From Aporhodopirellula sallentina SM41 (GTDB taxonomy: Bacteria; Planctomycetota; Planctomycetia; Pirellulales; Pirellulaceae), in assembly GCF_000346505.1 (NCBI RefSeq), contig NZ_ANOH01000075.1:1-36452 (forward strand): DNA of 36,452 bases, read 5' to 3'. The notes under the pieces are model-generated. The model ran no database searches. It was not told the DNA's origin and saw only the letters and a program-made list of their open reading frames with translations. The first letter of the stretch is position 1; the number at the start of each line of letters is the position of its first letter. This document shows, in pieces, positions 16,942-26,257 of the stretch. The position numbers were made by a program, and so were the translations under genes.

Positions 16942-19900
16942 CTACTCGAGTCCGCCGCGATACAGACGCGCGAACGCGACCGGGTCCGCCACGCCATGTT
17001 CGATCAGATGACGTTCGAGTTCCGACGAATCTTTCGAACCCGATAGCCGCGCCAACTCGTCCTTCGCGGCGAGCATGGTAGGAATCATCCTCTGGTTCTC
17101 TGCGGACCTCATCGCCGAATGCAATAAACGTTTGGCCTTGATTACCGCCAACTCTTCATTGCTTCCGAACATACGCGGCAACCGCGACAACGCGATCCCT
17201 TCGACCAAGTCTGCCTTCAGCGAGAACGACTCGATCTGTTGGTATCGAAGTATCTTGAGATCACGCCGGAACGCTCGCAAACGTGCGGAGCCACCTTGGG
17301 CGAGCGGACGCAGCCTCGCAACCGCGCTCAACTCGGCAATCAACGTCTTGATCATCTGGATGCGGTAGAAGACCGACTTGCGGCACACCGGCAAGATCTC
17401 TGTCATTTTCGCTTCGATCTGTTCCGGCGAATTGAGATAGGTCGCTCGCAACAACTTCTCGATCTGCGTCACCATCCCGAAGGCGTCGTCGCCGACCTTT
17501 TCCATACTTGGCATGATGAGTTCAAAATTCGCGTCGAGCGATGCGAAATCGTCTCGCATCAAAAACGCCACCGAGCTGTAGCCGAGTGTTCCCATCGCCA
17601 AGACAAACAAGTCTTTTGTCGCCCGGCCTTCGGTTTGCATGTCGTCGATCATCTCGGCGAACAACTTCAATTCGCCGGTTTGGAAAAACCCGACCGACTC
17701 GCAATAGCTCGTGTGAGCAATCTCGAACCCACGATGGTGTTCGCTCTGGGAATAGAACTGCCGGCACTCTTTCGCCCGCGCGATCGCCTCGGTCCATCGC
17801 CCACCAAACGCTGCCGCCCAAGCCATTCCTGCGCGCACATCTCCATGGGCGGCCGGTGAATCGGCGTCACTCAAACGGGCCCCCAATTCGGACAAAGCGA
17901 CTAGCGCTTCACGCCGTTTTCGTCCGGGAAGGTATGAGTCAAAAACGGCTCGCCCGATCAGAACCTCGAGCTGTTCGGTGCGAGACCCAAACTTTGCAAC
18001 GTTTCTCAGGTTGACGAGGTTCAATTCTGCCGCGAGCCAGTTATCGATCACGCTCAACGGGCGGACCAATGCCTGACAAGCCGAGATTTGGTTCGCATGC
18101 AACTGCGAACGTGGAGGAGTCTTGTGCGAGTCCGACAATTCGAAGTGCACCTTCGACATTGTCAGACGGATCATCTTCCAAACGAGAGAAAGCTTGTGTT
18201 GCCAAACCGGTTTATGCCGCGGCAATTCGAGCCGCTCCAAAAGCGGGTCAAGCTGATCGATCGTTTCGGCAAAACGCCCCGATCGAATCGAACAGTGGAT
18301 AGCCTCCAACTCCAACTCGAGTTGGGCCTGCCCGGTGTAGGAATTGGCAAGCTCTCGATAGTAGTTCGCCGCTTCGAACATTCGGCCGCCTCGCTGCATC
18401 GCTTCGGCAGCGTGACGCAGCGCGTCGATACGTTCATCACCGTGTGTATGTGCGGCGACGACGGCGTACCACTTCCCCGCCTCGATTTGTGCATAGATCT
18501 GCAACGCCTGCACCGCGGCTTGCTTTGCCCACGCCACAAACTGCTGTTCGTCGCCGGCCTTCTCATAGTGCTCGGCGATACGTCCGGCGGAGAGACCTTC
18601 ACTGGCCAAACCCTCTGCCCACTTACGATGCAGATGGCGGCAACGACCGTCAGGAATCTGTTCGAAAAGTTGACGCGATAACTGGTCGTTCCAAATTCGG
18701 ATGTACTGGCCGTCACTTCCGTCGCGAAACACCAACCCGTTCTCAACGAGTTCATCGAGCTCCGATTCGAGCAACGCGATATTCGGGTGCAGAGCACTGA
18801 GTTCTTCAAACGTGACCTGACGCCCCGCGATGACAATCAAATCGAGTAGCTCCGCGACCGGCTCACTCAATTGATCCTTGCGACGTTGCCAAACCTCCTC
18901 AATCGAAGGCGTGAATACCTGGCCGGAATGAGCGTGCGAGGCACCCGTCTGCAACGCCCCCCCGAGATCGCCATTGACGCTGCCGCTATCATCGCCACCG
19001 ACATCGGCGCGGAGCCCCTGATACAACATCCCGGTCGGCGACAACTCGTTCAGGTACGCTTCGAGCCGGTAGGGCTGGCCATCGATCTGCTCGGTGAGGG
19101 CCAGCAATTGTTCGGCCGAGAGAGTCAATCCGTTCTGAACGGCTTCGTTGGTGATCGCCTCTGAGATCAACTCCCGTCGCAGCGGCGGCAGCGTGAGCGA
19201 AACGTCCGGCGGCTGTTTTTGCAGATCTCCGTCCGAACGCGAAACCGTGATCAGCCCGAACCCTTGATACTGCGGCGGACCATGTCGCAGCCCCGCGTTG
19301 GCCTGCAAGTGATCGAGGACCTGCACGGTATCTTGGTCGGCCCACTGCACATCATCAATGACGAAGAACACGGGCGCCATCTGACGCATTTGATTGAGCA
19401 CCTTCATCGCCGCCTCGAGCCCGCCGGGCCGCGTCGGTGAAGTAACGATCGGTGCTTCACCCCAATCGACTTCGAGAATCTCTTCGAAACTCGGCAGCAC
19501 ACTTCGCAGGATCGACTCGCTCACCGAATCGACGAAGATCTTCTCGATCCCGCCGCGACGGAAACGCATCACGATTTCGTCGGCGATCTGGCTAAACGCC
19601 TGCAACGGGCGTGGCTCATAACGTTGGCACGTGGCGACAAAAACCATCGGCCACGATTGCGATCGCAGTCGTTCAACTCCCATCCGCAAAAACGTCGACT
19701 TCCCGATCCCCGATGTTCCGTCGATATGCAGACGCAGCATTTCGCCGCCGAGGACTTGGTGACACCACTTTCGAAACGTCTTCATCTCGGCGTCGCGTGC
19801 CAACTCTGTCAAGCGATACGCACGCGCCGATGAGTTGTTATGGCCGAGGCTCGGGGTGGCGAGTTCCGATGATTCACCAAGACGTTTGAGCGACATCGCC

Positions 19901-20886
19901 GGCGGTCGATCACCCACGTCATGCGACAACATTTCGTTGACAAAGTCGACCAGGAACTCAGGGATCGCTGAATGCAATCCCGACATCGCCGTGGCAATGT
20001 GCGCCTCGTCCGTTTCGCGACTCTTTTCATCGCGAGGAATGACGACCTCTTGCGAGTCGTTGTTTTCGGTTGGGGGATGTTCCGCATCGACACCTGCCCG
20101 CTCCCGACGACGTTCCGCCGACGAAAACATACGCATCGCCTCGAGAGCGACCATGCCCAAGCTGAAGATATCACTGGCCGGGCAATACGACTGCCGACTG
20201 AGCACCTCGGGGGCGACGTACATCGGAGTCCAAATCAGGTAGTTGCGGATGTTCTCCGGATCGGACTCCGCCTCGAACTCACCCGCCAAGTCACAGTCAA
20301 CGATGACGAACCGGTCCCCCTCGGAGGTCAACATCAGGTTCGTCGGCTTGATGTCACGATGGACCAGTTGGTTGGCGTGCGTCCAAGCGAGCGCGGCCCC
20401 GACCTGACGCAACATCTCGACGAGCTTTTCGCAGGCCTCCGCGATCGGCAGTTGCTTCCAATACCGCAGGACACGCACGAGATTGTCGCCATCGACCCGC
20501 TCCATCGAAAACGCGAGCACGTCGTCTTCGTGATGAATCCGGTACAGCCGCACCAACCCCCGGTGCTGCAGTTTGCTCATCCGGCGGAATCCGGTTTTCG
20601 AACGCACCGCATCCTTCGGATCGACGTGCGGAAACAGCTTCAGGGCGACGATCTTGTCAGTCGCCATCTGCCGGGCCTCATAGACCCACCCTTGGGACCC
20701 AGAACCGATCAGGTTTTGCAATTCAAACCCGGCGATCTGGTCTCCCGGTTTCCACGGTGACTTTTCCAACCGCGGTCGCTTCGCAATCCCCTTCGTTGCT
20801 CGTGCGAGATCGACCTTTACCTGGGTTTCGCGAGAACTGCTCGGACGCATCCAATCATCGCCGGAGTAGTCTTCCCACTGATTCAT
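16942..20886 (-). CDS. Ser/Thr kinase - AAA-type ATPase - helical repeat signalling protein
   Basis: A 1314-residue protein from the ATG at 20886 (MNQWEDYSGDDW); the frame is open to 21054 but without protein-like sequence. The kinase domain spans about residues 53-340: glycine loop GSGSQGWVYE, Lys83 in VALKLF, HRDIKPTNL (176-184), then DCD (197-199) where DFG is normal, and APE (225-227). An ATPase of the AAA_16 type follows: Walker A GTSGIGKST (390-398), Walker B VFFVIDDVQWAD (506-517). The rest (about 700-1314) is helical and TPR-like. The layout recalls PknK- and MalT-like STAND regulators, but I see no DNA-binding domain. No membrane segment, so it is probably cytosolic. The input signal is unknown. 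Confidence 0.88.
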   Translation of the reverse strand: MNQWEDYSGDDWMRPSSSRETQVKVDLARATKGIAKRPRLEKSPWKPGDQIAGFELQNLIGSGSQGWVYEARQMATDKIVALKLFPHVDPKDAVRSKTGFRRMSKLQHRGLVRLYRIHHEDDVLAFSMERVDGDNLVRVLRYWKQLPIAEACEKLVEMLRQVGAALAWTHANQLVHRDIKPTNLMLTSEGDRFVIVDCDLAGEFEAESDPENIRNYLIWTPMYVAPEVLSRQSYCPASDIFSLGMVALEAMRMFSSAERRRERAGVDAEHPPTENNDSQEVVIPRDEKSRETDEAHIATAMSGLHSAIPEFLVDFVNEMLSHDVGDRPPAMSLKRLGESSELATPSLGHNNSSARAYRLTELARDAEMKTFRKWCHQVLGGEMLRLHIDGTSGIGKSTFLRMGVERLRSQSWPMVFVATCQRYEPRPLQAFSQIADEIVMRFRRGGIEKIFVDSVSESILRSVLPSFEEILEVDWGEAPIVTSPTRPGGLEAAMKVLNQMRQMAPVFFVIDDVQWADQDTVQVLDHLQANAGLRHGPPQYQGFGLITVSRSDGDLQKQPPDVSLTLPPLRRELISEAITNEAVQNGLTLSAEQLLALTEQIDGQPYRLEAYLNELSPTGMLYQGLRADVGGDDSGSVNGDLGGALQTGASHAHSGQVFTPSIEEVWQRRKDQLSEPVAELLDLIVIAGRQVTFEELSALHPNIALLESELDELVENGLVFRDGSDGQYIRIWNDQLSRQLFEQIPDGRCRHLHRKWAEGLASEGLSAGRIAEHYEKAGDEQQFVAWAKQAAVQALQIYAQIEAGKWYAVVAAHTHGDERIDALRHAAEAMQRGGRMFEAANYYRELANSYTGQAQLELELEAIHCSIRSGRFAETIDQLDPLLERLELPRHKPVWQHKLSLVWKMIRLTMSKVHFELSDSHKTPPRSQLHANQISACQALVRPLSVIDNWLAAELNLVNLRNVAKFGSRTEQLEVLIGRAVFDSYLPGRKRREALVALSELGARLSDADSPAAHGDVRAGMAWAAAFGGRWTEAIARAKECRQFYSQSEHHRGFEIAHTSYCESVGFFQTGELKLFAEMIDDMQTEGRATKDLFVLAMGTLGYSSVAFLMRDDFASLDANFELIMPSMEKVGDDAFGMVTQIEKLLRATYLNSPEQIEAKMTEILPVCRKSVFYRIQMIKTLIAELSAVARLRPLAQGGSARLRAFRRDLKILRYQQIESFSLKADLVEGIALSRLPRMFGSNEELAVIKAKRLLHSAMRSAENQRMIPTMLAAKDELARLSGSKDSSELERHLIEHGVADPVAFARLYRGGLE

Positions 20887-21098
20887 GACCGAAAATCGCC
20901 CCTTCGTCAAAATACATCTTGGTGTGTCAGATATAGTCGCGTCATGACCCGATTCGTCATAGTTCCTAAATGAATAAAATCGGATTTTTTTGCGATTAGT
21001 TCTCGCTCCAGAGCCATTGACCGACCGGAACGGGAAAGATATTGTTTCTGCCATCGGCGAGCGGCACTATCAGTCGCGTTCGTCGCCGAAAATCATGC
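20887..21098. other. Spacer between kinase-ATPase gene and tRNA-His
   Basis: About 210 bases upstream of the kinase-ATPase gene and of the oppositely oriented tRNA gene; both promoters should be here. An AT-richer patch at about 20960-21000 (TGAATAAAATCGGATTTTTT) stands out, but no defined promoter can be assigned. Confidence 0.4.
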
Positions 21099-21173
21099 GG
21101 TGGTTGTAGTTCAGTTGGTTAGAACGTCGGATTGTGATTCCGAAGGTCGAGGGTTCGAGTCCCTTCAGCCACC
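21099..21173 (+). tRNA. tRNA-His (GTG anticodon)
   Basis: A complete cloverleaf. Acceptor arms GTGGTTG (21100-21106) and CAGCCAC (21166-21172) pair with one G-T wobble. The extra 5' G typical of tRNA-His is encoded at 21099, opposite discriminator C at 21173. The anticodon stem TCGGA/TCCGA encloses loop TTGTGAT with anticodon GTG at 21134-21136. The T arm is GAGGG/CCCTT-like around TTCGAGT. CCA is not encoded and must be added afterwards. It lies alone on the plus strand between two minus-strand kinase genes. Confidence 0.96.
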
Positions 21174-21726
21174 CTCTTCTTCTCTAGTCATGTCGCTTTG
21201 ATCGCGAATTAGGTCAGGGAATTCTTTGCTGAGCCGAACTTTCGGTCGATTCGCAATCCCGTGCCCCGCTTCTTTGCCTTGCATGGCCCCTTTTTGTGTC
21301 GCCGGTGTTTTCGTAGCCGATTTTTGCGTGACCCGCTATCGCATGCATCAAGCTCACCCGCGATCCAAGGACACGCCGCCGGTAATTATAAACAATCCGG
21401 TCGACACGGATGAGCAGCGCACCGATGTGCACTAACGTACGCCAGCATCCGCGGCCCCGGTAGACTCGCAAGGAGCCTCGCGGACTCGAAAGGGGCCACA
21501 CGAGAGAATCCTCTCGCACGCACAAACCCTTCGCATGCAATAACGCAGCTTGGCGGTCGATGTCCCCACGCACCGCCGAAGATCACGGCAAGAAAGCCGA
21601 GCCGACCGCTGCGAAAGTCGAGACAGAGCGGATCCTGAGACCGACCCTCGGTTCGTGCGTCAGCGACTCGGCCGAGCAAAAGTTTTCGCGAGACAGCGAT
21701 TTCTTCGCGAGTCTACGTTCGCGAAA
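21174..21726. other. Long spacer without recognised content
   Basis: About 550 bases between tRNA-His and the 3' end of the WD40-kinase gene. The sequence is of ordinary composition. Frames on both strands look like shadows and have no ribosome binding sites. No T-rich hairpin follows the tRNA. I see no repeat-family copy. Decayed DNA is possible but unproven. Confidence 0.45.
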
Positions 21727-24027
21727 CTATTTCGCGACGCAGCTCATGTCCCACACCCGCACGGTTCCATCCCGACTGCTCGTGGCGATGTGATGCGAAG
21801 CGGGGTTGAGCGCGACGTTATAGACCGCCGAAGAGTGCCCTCGCAAAGTCGCAACCGGCTTGCCGGCCGCCAGATTCCAAACGCGAGCCGCGCCCATTTG
21901 CTCGCCGGTAATCAAGTGCGATGCGTCGGTACAAAACGACACACTCCAAACGTCGCCTTCACTGCCTTCGAGGTTCAACACTTCGGTCCCGGTTTCGCTG
22001 TTCCAAACACGCACGTTTTTGTTCCAACCGACCGTGGCAACCAACGGCCCCGTGGGCGCGAATCGGACGTTGTAGATGACTCCGTCATGCCCCGACATCG
22101 ACTGCCGTTCCTCCAACGTCTCCGCGTCGAACAATCGCACAACCTTGTCGTGCCCGACACTGGCGACCAACCTTCCGTCGGCCGAGTAATCCACGCCGAG
22201 GATCGATCCCGGCGTCTCCACCGAAGCCACTTCGTCGCCGCTGTCGATGTCCCAAACATGCAGAACACCGTCGCGGTCTCCGGCGACGATCCGATTACCG
22301 TCCGGCGAGAACGCAACACCGCGAACCGAACTGGTCGCCTTCCACTCTCTGGCGACTTCGTAGTTCTTCGTATCCCACAGTTTGATCATCGCGTCGCCTC
22401 CGCTGGTCATCAGCATCGGACGCGTCGGGTGATAGGCAACCGACCACACCAAGTCACGGTGTGCGTTAAAGCTCTTTTTCAGCGTTTGCGTGCCGACGTC
22501 CCATATCCGCACACTCCCGTCCTCCACCGCCGAAGCGATTGAACCGCCGTCGGGCGAAAAGTCGGACGCCCAAACCGTCCCCGGGTTATCAGGCAACACC
22601 ACCGAAGGGAAATCATCACCGAGATCCGGACGCATCACCATGAAGCTCGCCAAGGCGACCATGATCGCTAGCGCCGCGGTGACCCATGCTGCGATCGCCC
22701 ATCGACGTTCGCCGCGTCGATAGCTGCCCGAAAGTTTCTTCACCTCGCTGGCCGCGATACTCGGCACCTGCAGCGGAGAGATCGGTCCGTATTCACTGAC
22801 AATCGACGCCAGTGCGGTCGCCACCTCGGCAGCCGATTCCGGACGATCGTCGGCTGACTTCTCGAGCAGCGACATGATCAAATCGGATAGCGGCCTCGTA
22901 ACGGACGGGTTGATCTTGTGCGGCGGTTCAGGATGGTGATTGACGATTCGCTGCATCACCCCGAGAGCCGACGGGGCCTGAAAAGGGGGCACACCAGTCG
23001 CCATCTCGTACATCACCGCACCGAGCGAAAACAGATCGCTGCGTTCGTCCGCCTCTTCGCCGACGGATTGTTCGGGCGACATGTAAAGCGGCGTACCGGT
23101 CACCATCCCGGTCTTGGTCAGTTTGACGTCGTCAGCGGTTCGAGCCAGCCCGAAGTCGGTCAACTTCACTCGATTCGTTTCGGACTCGATCATGATGTTC
23201 GCGGGTTTGATGTCGCGATGCACCATGCCGCGTTTGTGCGCAGCGGACAACCCCGCGGCGGTCTGCATCCCGATCCGAGCCACTTCGTTCGGAGGCAGCG
23301 ACTGACCTTCGCGCAGCCGGTTTTCCAACGTCTCGCCTTCGATCAACTGCATCACCAAGTAGGCAATGCCGTCGTCGTTCGCTTTGGCGACCTGAAACAT
23401 CTGCACGACATGTTCGTGCGAGATCGCTGCGGCGGCGCGACCTTCACGGCAGAACCGCTGCCGCGCAAGATCGTTCTGTTGATACTGCGCGTTCAACACC
23501 TTAATCGCGACGCTGCGTTGCAGGTGCGTATCAAAGCCTTCGAGAACCACTCCCATGCCACCGCGTCCGATGACCCGCGCGATTTGGAAGTGTTGCAACT
23601 TCCCGTGGTACGCCGGGTCATCCGATGGTTCGAGAAACGAAAGATCCTCGGGCTGGTTTGTGCTTGCGGGGATGTGTGGCGGCGGCGTTGCCGAGTCGTG
23701 CTTTCCCGCGTTGTTAAAACTGCTGGTGTCCGCACTCGACGCCTGGCTGCCGCCGGGAAGATTGATCGTTTGTTGAGAGCGCACCTCGTCAGACAGGCGT
23801 TCGATCGTGGCCCAAAACGCCGAACCGCCCTCAGGGTTTTGCTCCTTCAATTCCTGCACGAGCTCTTCGACCGGAACATCACCGCTGGCGATCGTCTGCA
23901 GTTTCTGTTGACAGGTCGTGCAATTCTGAATGTGCTGCGTCACCCGGTCCGTATCGGCCTCGGACAATTCATATTGAATCAGTTCGCTCAGCTCGACCGG
24001 ATTGGGGCATTGATCAATAACGTTCAA
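21727..24027 (-). CDS. Zinc finger - Ser/Thr kinase - WD40 membrane protein, coupled to ECF sigma
   Basis: A 766-residue protein. Residues 1-45 carry an anti-sigma-like zinc finger (H32-x3-C36-x2-C39 in QHIQNCTTCQQKL). The kinase domain follows at about 147-410: GRGGMGVV loop, Lys176 in VAIKVL, HRDIKPANIM (270-279), DFG 291-293, and SPEQ in place of APE. A single membrane helix at about 443-465 (AWVTAALAIMVALASFMVM) precedes seven WD40 repeats (about 480-766; SVRIWDV, IKLWDT, LHVWDI, VRLFDA, VRVWNS, ARVWNL, VRVWDM), enough for one full propeller outside the membrane. Its ATG overlaps the TGA of the ECF sigma gene, so it probably senses an extracytoplasmic signal and controls that sigma factor. 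Confidence 0.93.
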   Translation of the reverse strand: MNVIDQCPNPVELSELIQYELSEADTDRVTQHIQNCTTCQQKLQTIASGDVPVEELVQELKEQNPEGGSAFWATIERLSDEVRSQQTINLPGGSQASSADTSSFNNAGKHDSATPPPHIPASTNQPEDLSFLEPSDDPAYHGKLQHFQIARVIGRGGMGVVLEGFDTHLQRSVAIKVLNAQYQQNDLARQRFCREGRAAAAISHEHVVQMFQVAKANDDGIAYLVMQLIEGETLENRLREGQSLPPNEVARIGMQTAAGLSAAHKRGMVHRDIKPANIMIESETNRVKLTDFGLARTADDVKLTKTGMVTGTPLYMSPEQSVGEEADERSDLFSLGAVMYEMATGVPPFQAPSALGVMQRIVNHHPEPPHKINPSVTRPLSDLIMSLLEKSADDRPESAAEVATALASIVSEYGPISPLQVPSIAASEVKKLSGSYRRGERRWAIAAWVTAALAIMVALASFMVMRPDLGDDFPSVVLPDNPGTVWASDFSPDGGSIASAVEDGSVRIWDVGTQTLKKSFNAHRDLVWSVAYHPTRPMLMTSGGDAMIKLWDTKNYEVAREWKATSSVRGVAFSPDGNRIVAGDRDGVLHVWDIDSGDEVASVETPGSILGVDYSADGRLVASVGHDKVVRLFDAETLEERQSMSGHDGVIYNVRFAPTGPLVATVGWNKNVRVWNSETGTEVLNLEGSEGDVWSVSFCTDASHLITGEQMGAARVWNLAAGKPVATLRGHSSAVYNVALNPASHHIATSSRDGTVRVWDMSCVAK

Positions 24028-24641
24028 TTCAACTCTCCTGCGTCTTCGTCCGCAATGATTCGATTGACTTCATCGCGAAGTTTGGCGGTGACACGACTCT
24101 TGGAAACGTACACCGCACCTTTGGACATTCCCAATTGAGCGGCCACCTCGTCGGCGGGCATTCCGTTGACTGCGGTCATAGTAAAAGCCTTCCATGTTTT
24201 TGGTTCCGTTTTCGGTTCGACCAACCTCATCGCCTTGGCGGCGACTTGGCGTTGGTGTTCACGTTCCCAACTCTCGGCCAATTCGTCCTTGCCGCCTGGT
24301 TCTTGGTTGAGCAGGTCCAACTCAGCGGTATCGCCGGCGGTCGGATTCGCTCGAATTCGTTTTTCGTAGTAAGTCGCCAGTTTGTTCCGCGTGATCGTAA
24401 ACAACCACGCCCGAAAACCTCCCTTGTCTCTCTCGTAGTCAAACCGACCGATCGCCGCTCCAACACTTCGGAGCACGTCTTGGACAACGTCCGCGGCGTC
24501 CGCATCCTGCAACCCGCGACTGCGAATGAACCGATAAAGCATCGGTCCATAGTCACGCAAAAACTCTCCCCACGCCTCCGAATCCGCCGCGTCTCGCAGC
24601 CTGAGCAATAACGTTGCTCGCGTCAGCGGAGTTTCGGTCAT
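24024..24641 (-). CDS. ECF-type sigma-70 factor
   Basis: A 205-residue RNA polymerase sigma factor with region 2 (about 30-95: RSRGLQDADAADVVQDVLRS, then GGFRAWLFTITRNKLATYY) and region 4 (about 145-200: FTMTAVNGMPADEVAAQLGM helix-turn-helix). Regions 1 and 3 are absent, as in ECF factors. I chose the ATG at 24641 (MTETPLTRATLLLRLRDAAD), the usual start in this subgroup; upstream in-frame codons add unrelated residues. The gene overlaps the zinc finger-kinase gene by four bases (ATGA), a genetic link typical of sigma factors with their regulators. Target promoters are unknown. The spacer upstream holds two tandem duplications. Confidence 0.93.
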   Translation of the reverse strand: MTETPLTRATLLLRLRDAADSEAWGEFLRDYGPMLYRFIRSRGLQDADAADVVQDVLRSVGAAIGRFDYERDKGGFRAWLFTITRNKLATYYEKRIRANPTAGDTAELDLLNQEPGGKDELAESWEREHQRQVAAKAMRLVEPKTEPKTWKAFTMTAVNGMPADEVAAQLGMSKGAVYVSKSRVTAKLRDEVNRIIADEDAGELN

Positions 24642-24826
24642 GAGGTGCCTCGGCAGAGTGGATGGAACGACGCCGCATTGTATCACGGTGTCACCACCCC
24701 GCTGAGGGACTATCTGAGAATTCATGAGCCGATCGGCGTTGGCCGCGGGCTATCGGCAAAAAAGCCCCCGCGCCGGACGACGGACCGACTGATTGATGTT
24801 CTCGGCAGAGCGTCATTTGCAGTTGG
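24642..24826. other. Upstream region of the ECF-kinase operon
   Basis: About 185 bases expected to hold the operon promoter. No recognisable promoter motif is clear to me; planctomycete ECF promoters are not defined well enough for a call by eye. Confidence 0.35.
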
Positions 24827-24860
24827 TTTACCAGCCCGCTGCGTTTACCAGCCCGTTGCG
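24827..24860. repeat. 17 bp tandem duplication
   Basis: TTTACCAGCCCGCTGCG is followed immediately by TTTACCAGCCCGTTGCG, with one difference. It is part of a repeat-rich block between the ECF operon and the SDR gene. Confidence 0.8.
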
Positions 24861-24873
24861 TACGGTTTGTCGA

Positions 24874-24920
24874 TTTAATCAAGAGTCAACCTGCTTTTTA
24901 ATCAAGAGTCAACCTGCTTT
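24874..24920. repeat. 23 bp tandem duplication
   Basis: Two adjacent copies of a 23-base unit containing TTAATCAAGAGTCAACCTGC, practically identical. It directly precedes the inverted-end element at 24921. Confidence 0.85.
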
Positions 24921-24986
24921 CGTTTAACCGGTAGCCGTAGGCGACGTGCAGTAGCAGGTAGGCCGCCCTTGGCTGCCCGTTAAACG
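24921..24986. repeat. 66 bp element with inverted ends CGTTTAAC / GTTAAACG
   Basis: It begins CGTTTAACCGGTAGCC and ends GGCTGCCCGTTAAACG, giving inverted ends of eight to ten bases (CGTTTAACCGG against CCCGTTAAACG). The interior holds GTAGGC/GCAGTAGCAGGTAGGC motifs. It sits just beyond the SDR stop and could be a small non-autonomous element or an RNA hairpin. Only one copy is seen in the window. Confidence 0.5.
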
Positions 24987-25017
24987 AATAAATCAACAGC
25001 CCGTGTACAGCATTCAC

Positions 25018-25815
25018 TCAAACGGCGTGTACCTCCTCAACGGCGTTCTCCTTTGGGTTGTTGTCTGCGGCGGTGTGCTCATGTTCTGAAGACTCAATGA
25101 CGTTTTCGGCAAAACTTCCGTACGCGGCTCCGACTTGCTTCGCCGCCGAGTCTGGCCAGGCATGGAATCGCCCCTCCGCAATGGCATCGAAAATAGCGGT
25201 AGCCACCAACGTCGGCGGCTCCGCCACCTCAGCGAATCCGGCGTCGTGCGACATGTCGGTCGCGATCGGCCCCGGATGAACACTGACAACGTGCGTTCCG
25301 TGATCCGCGAGCGATTGACGCAGCGACTGCGTGAGCGAGTAGCTGGCCGCTTTCGATGCGCAATACGTCGACAGATCGGCAAACGATTTGACGGACGCGA
25401 CGCTGTTGAGCTGCACAAACGCGCCGCCACCGTTGGCCTGCAACACAGGGGCGAAAGCCTGGGCCACGCGCAACATTCCAAACACGTTAACGCCAAATTC
25501 GAATTCCAAAGCGTCAAACGCTTGAGGGTCCGTCGGGCCGCACGTCGTCAGAACACCCGCGTTGTTGACCACCACGTCGACGTCGGTCGCCTGAGTGGCG
25601 GCATCCGTGATCGATTCAGGATCCGCCAAATCCACACGAATGGGCACGATCCGATCGCCAAACTCCTCGACCAAGGGGGCGGCGGACTCCGTTTCTCGGA
25701 CGGCCGCATAAACTTTGCGAGCTCCTCGCTCGATCGCCTCTTCGACGATCACTCGGCCGATTCCACGATTGGCGCCCGTGACGAGCACCGTTTTGTCTTT
25801 TATGTCGAATCCCAT
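25018..25815 (-). CDS. Short-chain dehydrogenase/reductase (SDR)
   Basis: A 265-residue NAD(P)-dependent oxidoreductase of the classical SDR family. Motifs: nucleotide-binding TGANRGIG (13-20), VDLADPESI, NNAG (84-87), catalytic Ser138 in LNSVAS, Tyr151-x3-Lys155 in YCASK, and PGPIATDM after the active site. The ATG at 25815 (MGFDIKDKTVLVTGA) is preceded by GGAATTAG; the frame extends 16 codons upstream with basic, non-family residues. The C-terminus has a short charged extension (SSEHEHTAADNNPKENAVEE). Substrate cannot be inferred. It is alone on the minus strand and divergent from the L,D-transpeptidase gene. Confidence 0.92.
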   Translation of the reverse strand: MGFDIKDKTVLVTGANRGIGRVIVEEAIERGARKVYAAVRETESAAPLVEEFGDRIVPIRVDLADPESITDAATQATDVDVVVNNAGVLTTCGPTDPQAFDALEFEFGVNVFGMLRVAQAFAPVLQANGGGAFVQLNSVASVKSFADLSTYCASKAASYSLTQSLRQSLADHGTHVVSVHPGPIATDMSHDAGFAEVAEPPTLVATAIFDAIAEGRFHAWPDSAAKQVGAAYGSFAENVIESSEHEHTAADNNPKENAVEEVHAV

Positions 25816-26257
25816 TTTTCTAATTCCCGTGTTTTTGTTTGGGTTGGTTTTTCGTTTCAACACGCCGGCGATGGCGGCGTCGAAAGGGAATACCGAGTGA
25901 ACGCGGACTCCTTACAGCGTTTCAGAAAAATCTTCCAAACCGCTCTCGCACCGCGGAGGCCCGACACGACTGCCTCGTCCGCGACACAGGGCTGTAGCGA
26001 GATCCGCTGTAGCGAGATCAATTGACGTCTCGGACGAATGCGAAACATCGGTGGGAAACTCGAACATTCCCGCGCGAAAGCAATCAATTTGATCTGGAAG
26101 CGACGCCCCGGTTTCCGCTATGCCTTGGGTTGATGCGGGCCCACAAGGATTGTGGCGCTGCCGCTCATTCGTTTCCACGCACACCTGTTTGCCACGAAGT
26201 AGCGTGCTTCGGCACCAAGTTCGAACGGCAAACAGCCACCGGCAGGGAGAGACCGCC
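25816..26257. other. Divergent spacer between SDR and L,D-transpeptidase genes
   Basis: About 440 non-coding bases that should carry promoters in both directions. The only clear structure is a 15-base tandem duplication, GCTGTAGCGAGATCC then GCTGTAGCGAGATCA, at 25991-26020. No hairpin with T-run and no copy of the palindromic repeat family is visible. Confidence 0.5.

Noticed and set aside
19972-20760. 262-codon plus-strand open frame
   Set aside because: Antisense to the kinase domain of the kinase-ATPase gene, whose motifs are unmistakable.
21174-21726. Integration site or genomic island next to tRNA-His
   Set aside because: No integrase and no direct repeat of the tRNA 3' end were found in the flanking sequence.
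22918-24138. 406-codon plus-strand open frame
   Set aside because: It lies opposite the kinase-WD40 and sigma genes; composition rich in Arg/His is typical of antisense shadow frames in this GC-rich DNA.
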